From Calliphora vicina (lineage: Eukaryota > Arthropoda > Insecta > Diptera > Calliphoridae), in the NCBI RefSeq assembly GCF_958450345.1, contig NC_088782.1:93817358-93881357 (forward strand): a stretch of DNA of 64,000 bases. The letters run 5' to 3'. A program made the position numbers and the translations under genes. Position 1 is the first letter of the stretch, and each line of letters opens with the position of its first letter. This document shows, piece after piece, positions 57,238-64,000 of the stretch. Below the pieces are notes generated by a model. It had not been told where the DNA came from, did no database searches, and was given only the letters and a program-made list of their open reading frames with translations.

Positions 57238-59307
57238 TAGGGTGGCCCTTAATAAACGAAAGTTGGATTTTGGCCATTCTCACCCTCCAGTTTGGTGAAC
57301 ATTAGCAAAAAAATCATCCTGAAAAAATTTTAGGTAAATCGGTTGGGGTTAAGACGTGCCGCAAGCCCTCTGAAGTTTTGAGATGCATTTACAAGGGGAA
57401 AAAATGCATTTTTTTCAGTTTTTGTAAAAATTTTGCCATTAAAAAATTACTTTTGTAATTTAATTTAAAAGAATCGAAATGTGTACGTAATTGTCGTTCT
57501 AATGAGACATAAAAAACAGAAATCGGTCAAAAAATGTTAAAGTTATTAAATATTCGCCAGGCCATTAACGTGTCTCAGGCCACTAGAACATGAAATGTAG
57601 GAACAAAATTAACATATTTTGAGAAATATTAAAATAAAAGCTCATTTTTACTTAAAATATGTCCATATTTACTTGTATATGAGTTTTTGTCTTCGTAGGA
57701 TACCGTTAACCTATTCTTAGGTATGAACAAAAAAATTTAATTTTTTTAACGGCAGTTTCAAAACTCCATTTTCAAATTTTTAAAAATTTTGTTAAACAAA
57801 TTTCAGAATTTTTTGATCATCTCATTGGGATTTATTAAGAGTATAATAGGGAATAAAAATGTGAAAAAATTATGAAAATATCTCTTATAGTTTTTCCGTA
57901 CCTGCGATTTAAATTTTGAAATTTTCGAGAAAAACCAATTATTTGGCAATTTTTAGGCCAATGAGCTCTATTTCCTTACTCTTATGAATTTTAAGTAAAA
58001 CCTATTCAGAATATTATAGTCCAGATAATTCAAAATATACTCTGAAACTTCTACTAAAATCGGAAGACGTTAACCCTTAAATCGTGAAGGTCAAAGGTAA
58101 AATTTTTCAATATTTGGAATTTCTCTTGGAAAGATTTCGAAATGATCGAAATGTTGTATATTTTTGGGCCGATTTTGATGAAATTTAACAAAAATATAAC
58201 ATAAACTCTAGGGTTTATAATAACAGCACAAGAATGGAAATTAACGCTTAATGGCACTTGGGTTTAAAATGACACCAAACTTTTCAAATCATAATTTTTT
58301 GTGGTTTTAGAAGTTTGGGGTCATTTTAACACCAAGTGCTATATAGGGTTAATTTTAATTTTTCTGCTGCTTTTGTAAATACTAGGCTTTGTGTTATATT
58401 TTTGTTAAATTTCATCAAAATCGGCCCAAAAATATACAACATTTCGAACATTTCAAAATCTTTCCAAGAGAAATTCCAAATATTGAAAAATTTGACCTTT
58501 GACCTTCACGATTTAAGGGTTAACGTTTTTTGATTTTAGTAAAAGTTTCAGAGTATATTTAGAATTATCTGGACTATAATATTCTAATTAAGTTTTGCTT
58601 AAAATTCATAAGAGTAAGAAAATAGAGCTCATTGGCCTAAAAATTGCCAAATAATTGGTTTTTCTCGAAAATTTCAAAATTTAAATCGCAGGTACGGAAA
58701 AACTATAAGAGATATTTTCATAATTTTTTCACGATTTAATTCCCTATTATACTCTTAATAAATCCCAAAAAAAATTCTGAAATTTGTTTAACAAAATTTT
58801 TAAAAATTTGAAAATGGAGTTTTGAAACTGCCGTTAAAAAAATTAATTTTTTTTGTTCATATCTAAGAATAGGTTAACGGTATCCTACGAAGACAAAAAC
58901 TCATATACAAGTAAATATGGACATATTTTAAGTAAAAATGAGCTTTTATTTTAATATTTCTCAAAATATGTTAATTTTGTTCCAACATTTCTTGTTCTAG
59001 TGGCCTGAGACACGTTAATGGCCTGTCGAATTTTTAATAACTTTAAAATTTTTTAACCGATTTCTGTTTTTTATGTCTCATTAGAACGACAATTACGTAC
59101 ACATTTCGATTCTTTTAAATTGAATTACAAAAGTAATTTTTTAATGGCAAAATTTTTACAAAAACTGAAAAAAATGAATTTTTTCCCCTTGTAAATGCAT
59201 CTCAAAACTTCAGAGGGCTTGCGGCACGTCTTAACCCCAACCGATTTACCAAAAATTTTTTCAGGATGATTTTTTTTACTAACTTTCGTTTATTAAGGGC
59301 CACCCTA
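57238..59307. mobile_element. hAT element that is one ~2-kb palindrome
   Basis: A 2070-bp element. TAGGGTGGCCCTTAATAAAC at 57238 and its complement ending 59307 are flanked by perfect 8-bp TSDs ATAGACAT (57230-57237 and 59308-59315). The two ~1-kb arms correspond along their whole length with few differences, centre near 58270, where TTAACGCTTAATGGCACTTG faces CCAAGTGCTATATAGGGTTAA (in part). The mirror-image open frames at 58054-58257 and 58336-58533 are a by-product. No transposase. The terminal sequence is shared with the 117-bp element at 63442. Confidence 0.92.
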
Positions 59308-59679
59308 ATAGACATATCTGCATATAAAATATATAGGAACGGCCCTTGAATACTTCCCTTTGGTACATCAGCGGATATTTTTCGACTTGACGAGATCACA
59401 TCTTCTGATCTGATTGGAAAAGATCTTTCTTATATGTAATTTTAAGCAGTTTATGTACATTCACAGGTAGTAATCTAATAATTTTGTGATTAGTCCATCG
59501 TGCAAGATTTTATCGAAGGCTTGAGATATGTCAATAAATAATACAGAGCAATACTGTTTGCTCTCTAAGGTTTTCCGAATAAAAGTAATCCGATCTACCT
59601 TTTCGATAGTACTATGCTTTCTTCTGAAACCAAATTGATGGTCAGGAATAATGCAATTTTCGTCAAAGTGTACTATAAG
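59308..59679 (-). pseudogene. Jockey-like reverse transcriptase, palm part
   Basis: The frame gives HFDENCIIPDHQFGFRRKHS, VDRITFIRKTLESKQYCSVL, FIDISQAFDKILHDGL, then after a shift DVPKGSIQGPFLYILYAD. These are 'IIPxHQFGFRxxHST', motif A (FLDVxQAFDKVWHxGL; the catalytic Asp is retained as FIDI) and motif B (VPQGSVLGPxLYxLYxxD). The frame ends at the TSD of the palindromic hAT element. Confidence 0.88.
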
Positions 59680-60153
59680 TAGAGTTTTACTTTTCTAGCA
59701 CTTTTTCATTTCCCGGGAAATCGGGATTGATTTTGTAATTTCTCGGGATCCCGGTAATTCCCGCCTAGAACATATTTTTAATATTGATTTGGCAAATTAT
59801 TAAATCAAAAATTAAGTAAATATGTTAATTAAAACTTGGAGAAAACCAAAAATTTTCGTTTTACTCTTTTTGAAAAAACAAAATATTAAAATAATTACAC
59901 TTTAGATCGGAATAGAATTCTGTGACATCCCTGAACATTCACGTGTTTTTGGAATAATTTGAATAATGAACTTGTTATTGGTCTATTTGGGTAAAATCTT
60001 TTTTGTTGTATGAATCTTCTGCATGTTTTGGAGCTTTAAGCTTATTTTAAAGAAAGTTAAGTTCAAAAAACATCACATAAATTTAAGGAAAATAATTCCC
60101 AAAACTCTGGCACAATTTCCCGGGATTTTGCGGAATTCCCGTGAAAAACTCTA
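59680..60153. mobile_element. hAT MITE (TAGAGTTTTAC ends, TTCCCGGGAA type)
   Basis: A 474-bp element, TAGAGTTTTACTTTT at 59680 to AAAAACTCTA at 60153, flanked by perfect 8-bp TSDs ACTATAAG (59672-59679 and 60154-60161). TTCCCGGGAAATCGGG and CCCGGGATTTTGCGG blocks near the ends link it to 29988-30763. It splits the LINE RT between its fingers and the HQFGFR block. Confidence 0.92.
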
Positions 60154-60890
60154 ACTATAAGGCACTAAAGTTGCAACTTTTCCAAATATTTTGAGAATAT
60201 TGACAACAGGCTTATGGGACGGCATGATGTCACTTGAGTGACATATTTTCCCGGTTTTGGTATCATAAATATCTCAGATATTTTCAATGAGGATGGAAAA
60301 TACCCAAAAGATGAACAAAATAATTCTCAGTACTGAGTTGGGCAGATTACTTATCAAAGCGGTAGTAATTTTATCTATACCAGGTGATTTTCCAGCCTTT
60401 AGACATTTGATTGTCGTCTTCACGGTAGAGAACCGGAATTTTATTGGGGGTGGAACTACATTATTTATGACATTATCATACATTCTCCAAGTGATTGGCA
60501 AATGCTCTGAAGTATTTTTTGCCCATATTTTCCATAGATTTCCAGAGACTATATTCTGTTGTTAATGTTTCTAGGACATTTTGAATGTCTGTAATTCTCC
60601 AAGCTGACTGGGGGCGTAGACACTTTAACAGCGTTTGTATTTCATTTTAATTTTTCAATGAGATGTTCTGTGGCAAGTGACAGCTGATATACATTTTATA
60701 CTTTAACCAGTTCGTCCTCTTGTTAGGGAAACAAGAGCAATAGTTTTCCAATGAGCTTTTAACTTCTAACAACATTAAAACTGTGGTCTGATGGAGGTCC
60801 TGCGTAGGGATCACTTTTAGGCCAATAAGTAGGTTGGTCACTAGATATGGTATCTAGTCTCTATCAGTAATAAGGCGAGAGCCCCAAAAT
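60154..60890 (-). pseudogene. Jockey-like LINE, end of endonuclease and RT fingers
   Basis: Minus-strand passages: TISSDQPTYWPKSDPYAGPP, SDHSFNVV (endonuclease end; family 'QPTYxP...SSDHxPV'), KRTNWLKYKMYI, then KTTIKCLKAGKSPGIDKITT, LISNLPNSVLRIILFIF (first RT block) and SHKPVVNILKIFGKV (family SxYRPISLLxxxxKIFEKV). Stops and frameshifts occur between these. It continues at 59679 after the hAT MITE. The start of the endonuclease is missing, cut near the Transib-like element at 60906. Confidence 0.82.
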
Positions 60891-60905
60891 GAATGCTTTG
60901 CATTG

Positions 60906-61980
60906 CAGAATCAAAATTTTTTGGAAATAAATCTGACATTTCTAAAGGGCTACTACGATAGGGATAAAATTTGACGTGAGTGTAGCCAAGAAGTGTTCGA
61001 GATTAAGTTATTAAAATGGACCCTACAAATGCTCCACACGCAGAGAAAAAATATAATTGGGCATGGTTACTGTACCATTTAAATAGTGTTACAATATTTT
61101 TAACTATATTATAGTCACAGTAACCATTTACATGATTGTGGTAACCATAATATGGTTAATTTACGATTCACATGATTGTATCAACCATATATATGGTTAC
61201 AGTAAACAAATATATGTTTGTGGCAACCATATTTATGATGAATAATTTTATCATAATATGTTGTTCTCAGATTATGATAAGCCTTAAGCCGAGAGCACCA
61301 TAATATGATAATTTCTTCATCATATGAATGGTTGTCACAAACATATATTTGTTTACTGTAACCATATATATGGTTGATACAATCATGTGAATCGTAAATC
61401 AATCATATTATGGTTACCACAATCATGTAAATGGTTACTGTGACTATAATATTGTTAAAAATCGTGTAACATTATTGAAATGGTTACAGTAACCATGCCC
61501 AACTATATTTTTTCTCTGCGTGCAGGCATTTCAAAATTGAAACTTTAAAAGTGCAATATATTTGAAGGATGGAGTTTTAAAGTGGCATAATTTTGAATCT
61601 AATTTAGATATTGCCTTGAATTTTTTTTGTAAGACCAAAAATTACCCTATGTAAACAAAAAAATTCTTCGGAATAAATTTATATCAAATTGTTCCTAATA
61701 AAAATACGCCCTATATTTTAAATAAAATCGGACCAAGGTATGGCAAAATTTCAATTTTGAAATGCCTATGACTCTGAAACAATAAGAATTAGCATGACCT
61801 AGACAAGCGCTTTAGAAAAATATAATAATCTTTGAAATCGGATGGTAAACAATGGCAAGTGTTTAAAAATTGTCGAACTTTGAATTTTGGCTATGCTCAC
61901 TTCAAATTTAATCCCTATCGGTCTAGCTGTTTAGAAAAGCCAGATTTATTTCCAAAATTTTTTGATTCTGCCCCATTGTG
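60906..61980. mobile_element. Transib-like element, left tip missing
   Basis: The right end GATTCTGCCCCATTGTG (61980) complements to CACAATGGGGCAGAATC, a Transib-type terminus, and is followed by CATTG. The left arm begins CAGAATCAAAATTTTTTGG at 60906, directly after CATTG, so the terminal CACAATGGGG is absent on this side. The arms otherwise correspond (AAATAAATCTGACATTTCTAA; GATAGGGATAAAATTTGACG). A 486-bp MITE is nested at 61037-61522. No coding sequence. Confidence 0.65.
61037..61522. mobile_element. Near-perfect palindromic MITE (CACGCAGAGAAAAA ends)
   Basis: A 486-bp palindrome, CACGCAGAGAAAAAATATA at 61037 to TATATTTTTTCTCTGCGTG at 61522. The arms (~225 bp) hold repeated GGTTACAGTAACC- and TATATGGTT-type motifs and are nearly identical. 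Flanked by CA on both sides. Ends resemble the smaller MITE at 62058-62304 (CACAAAGAAAA). Superfamily unknown. Confidence 0.85.
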
Positions 61981-62057
61981 CATTGTAATCATCAGCTGCT
62001 ATAAATCTTGGACCTAAAAAATATTCGAGAAACTGCCATCCATTAATGTTATACCTA

Positions 62058-62304
62058 CACAAAGAAAACAGATTCGTGATAGCAACCGAATTTGTTTCCA
62101 ATCGAATGATTCCACCTTAGTGACTAAATTTTATGGTTATGGCTACTAAATTTTAAAAGGGGTAACAAAAGTTTGGTTGCTTTAACCGAAATTCTTCTTT
62201 GTCAACTGACTTTCTCTTGATAAAACCGAAAAATTCTATGTGTGCAACCGAATCATTCGATTGGTAACAAATTCGGTTGCTATCACGAATCTGTTTTCTC
62301 TGTG
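62058..62304. mobile_element. Palindromic MITE with TA target site (CACAAAGAAAAC ends)
   Basis: A 247-bp element, CACAAAGAAAACAGATTCGT at 62058 and its near-complement ending CTGTTTTCTCTGTG at 62304, with TA on both sides. Arms of ~75 bp include GATAGCAACCGAATTTGTT and AATCGAATGATTC. Non-coding. Confidence 0.82.
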
Positions 62305-62309
62305 TAGGA

Positions 62310-63430
62310 GGAAAATATATTTAAAATCAATATACCACTAATTTTTTTAGTGGTGGGAGTAAATATTGTGAATATAATTTTTAAGTTTCAAGATAAATTA
62401 CATTTTGGAATGGAACGAGCTCTTTTAATTTTCTATCTTAAAGTTTCCATAGATATATTCTAAGGAAGGAGCAAAATAAAATATTGGCATATCATATTAA
62501 AATATTAAAGAAATTTAGATTTTTGCTTATGTACAAATATGTATTTTTTAGATTTAGGAAATAATCACAAAAGTATGGTTGTTAGACTCTCAAGTGTTTG
62601 TTTTTTGGATATGTTAAAAACAATTTAGCTTAAAGGTATAATTTCAAAAATATGTTTGTATTTGACAGTTTATTTAATCAACATTTCAATTTTAAAGATG
62701 ATGCCTCCAGAGTTAATAAGACCGAAAATTATAAACTTCATGTGCTTTTTGTTTCGCTTTCATTACTCTTATGTTCTGGCTTAAAATATAAATTTTCCTT
62801 GGCTGGATTAATCCATGGATGAATGAATACATGTGTGTTTGTTTACTTGCTTCCTTTTAGGTTCTAAATACATTTCCTGTTAATTCCCAATTGGACATTA
62901 GATTATTAACGAATGTTTGAGATGTGTTTACAAACAACAACCAAAAAAAATACAATTTATGGTAAATATTGAATTGTAAACAAATATTTGCGCAAATACA
63001 CACGCAGGCATCTAGACTTTTAAAAGCTTCACACATGCATATATGAAATGTTTTAAAAATTAAATAAAATTGATATATGACAACAGTTTCCCTTTAATTT
63101 TAAAATTTCAACCCAAACACAATGCATACAGCATCTTTATATTTGTGGCAGATAAACTCAGTATAAATGACACTTGTTGTTGTGTTATGATTCTCCGTTT
63201 TTGTTTTAATAAAATCGAATTTTAACATTTTAATTCCCATTTGGGGAAAATCAAATTTTCCATACACCACCCAGCTGTGTTATCAACTTTAGTCAGAAAT
63301 GTTGGGGGAGTGGAGTAAAGTGAAGATTATTAAATTCACATGTCGTAAGCATACGCAATGTAAACATGTAAAATGTGCATGTACTCGACATATAAAGACA
63401 TTAATACTTATGTACATATAAACATACATA
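62310..63430. other. No gene recognised
   Basis: AT-rich spacer without recognisable elements or coding sequence. Confidence 0.5.
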
Positions 63431-63441
63431 CAAATGTACAT

Positions 63442-63558
63442 AAGGGTGGCCCTTATTTTGTACTTTTTTGATTTTCAATCAGATTTTGATTTTTAGATGA
63501 TGGAGAACAATTTTAGACCATGTGAGCATTAAAAAAGCCCAAAATAAAGGCTACCCTA
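63442..63558. mobile_element. Very short hAT MITE (AGGGTGGCCCTTA ends)
   Basis: A 117-bp element. AAGGGTGGCCCTTATTTTG at 63442 and CAAAATAAAGGCTACCCTA at 63558 (in part complementary) share the terminal sequence of the 2-kb palindrome at 57238. Flanks ATGTACAT and ATATATAT match at 6 of 8 bases. Confidence 0.65.
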
Positions 63559-63569
63559 ATATATATTTG

Positions 63570-63815
63570 TATGTATGTAGTCATAATTATATGTACATAT
63601 AATAAATACTTCAACGTATTCACTAGTATTAATCTAAAGAACAACATCAACAGAAACAGCAGCATCAACAAGATGAAGTTAACATATGATGCGTAATGAA
63701 GTAGTAGATCTTCTTATTCCTTTATGTATTTTACTTTTTTTTATATGCCCTCCCGCTGGGTATAAAATTAAAAAAACAAGACATTTGTTTGTTGGGCTTA
63801 TTTTACTTTTGTGCG
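63570..63815. other. No gene recognised
   Basis: AT-rich. The 72-codon frame at 63686-63904 runs into Foldback sequence and is not a credible gene. Confidence 0.5.
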
Positions 63816-63819
63816 AACA

Positions 63820-63918
63820 ATTTCCTTTGCAAAGTGGACCGTTTTTTATTTTTTGCTCAAAAGAAAGCTTACCTCGATTTCAAAAGTTGGTTCTCTTGAA
63901 GTGAAATCTCCCATATAT
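63820..63918. mobile_element. Foldback end fragment
   Basis: TTTTTGCTCAAAAGAAAGCTTA (in part), then GATTTCAAAAGTTGGTTCTC and TTGAAGTGAAATCTCCCATA, is a shortened Foldback right end: a piece of subrepeat joined directly to the outer ~40 bp. Confidence 0.75.
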
Positions 63919-64000
63919 AAAACATATATTTTCACGAAAAGTACAAACATAATCTACACTTAAACAAATATTATTTGCTGTACAATAAATAACTACATAG

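Larger units (their letters stand above)
55690..60890 (-). mobile_element. Jockey-like LINE 2, interrupted by three hAT insertions
   Basis: Minus-strand LINE in segments 60890-60154, 59679-59308 and 56121-55690. Separations are hAT elements at 59680-60153, 57238-59307 and 56122-57216, each with 8-bp TSDs. Rejoining across them gives the Jockey order endonuclease end, RT fingers, motif A, motif B, connection, thumb. The 21-bp stretch between two of the hAT elements (57217-57237) is LINE sequence. Confidence 0.88.

Noticed and set aside
58054..58533. Pair of similar open frames on opposite strands
   Set aside because: Mirror images created by the palindromic hAT element.

Overview
This window looks like gene-poor chromosomal DNA from a higher fly (a calyptrate such as a blowfly or house-fly relative is my inference). 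It is very AT-rich. I recognise no host protein-coding gene, rRNA or tRNA gene. Nearly everything identifiable is a transposable element (TE) or its remnant. The mix of Jockey- and LOA/I-like LINEs with hAT, piggyBac, Tc1/mariner, Transib-like, Foldback and Helitron DNA elements fits dipterans. Every element coding region I read is broken by stops, frameshifts, deletions or later insertions. Element ends were placed by terminal inverted repeats (TIRs) and matching target-site duplications (TSDs) read by eye.

Layout. 1-1816 is one end of a hAT family (here 'hAT-A', end TAGGGTATTC) carrying a Foldback arm and another repeat. 3.5-4.6 kb has two small palindromic elements. 5209-9589 is a complete hAT-A copy (TSD GTATGTAT) with a Transib-like palindrome and a 2.5-kb Foldback element inside. 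10-13.5 kb has small hAT MITEs (miniature inverted-repeat elements) and a mariner-type transposase tail. 14-19 kb has dispersed fly repeats. 20-24.3 kb holds a LOA-type LINE tail, a piggyBac with TTAA target sites and a hAT. 25.9-27.3 kb is a foldback. 28.9-33.3 kb holds a Tc1 element, a hAT MITE and a Helitron cut by a hAT and a LINE fragment. 34-38.5 kb has Helitron-like short elements, a possible solo LTR and a MITE. 39-42.8 kb is a Jockey-like LINE broken by a second LINE (12-bp TSD) and a Transib-like element (5-bp TSD). 45.3-46.6 kb is a LOA/I-like LINE. 48.6-53.1 kb is a four-level nest of Foldback, inverted-repeat and hAT-A elements. 55.7-60.9 kb is a second Jockey-like LINE broken by three hAT insertions. 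60.9-63.9 kb has more palindromic MITEs.

The elements form an insertion history rather than a pathway. LINEs and the Helitron are usually the oldest layer. hAT, Transib-like and Foldback elements are the younger layer and often keep exact TSDs. The most notable items are Transib-like elements whose ends read CACAGTG, the Foldback element built of ~180-bp subrepeats, and a hAT element that is one ~2-kb palindrome.
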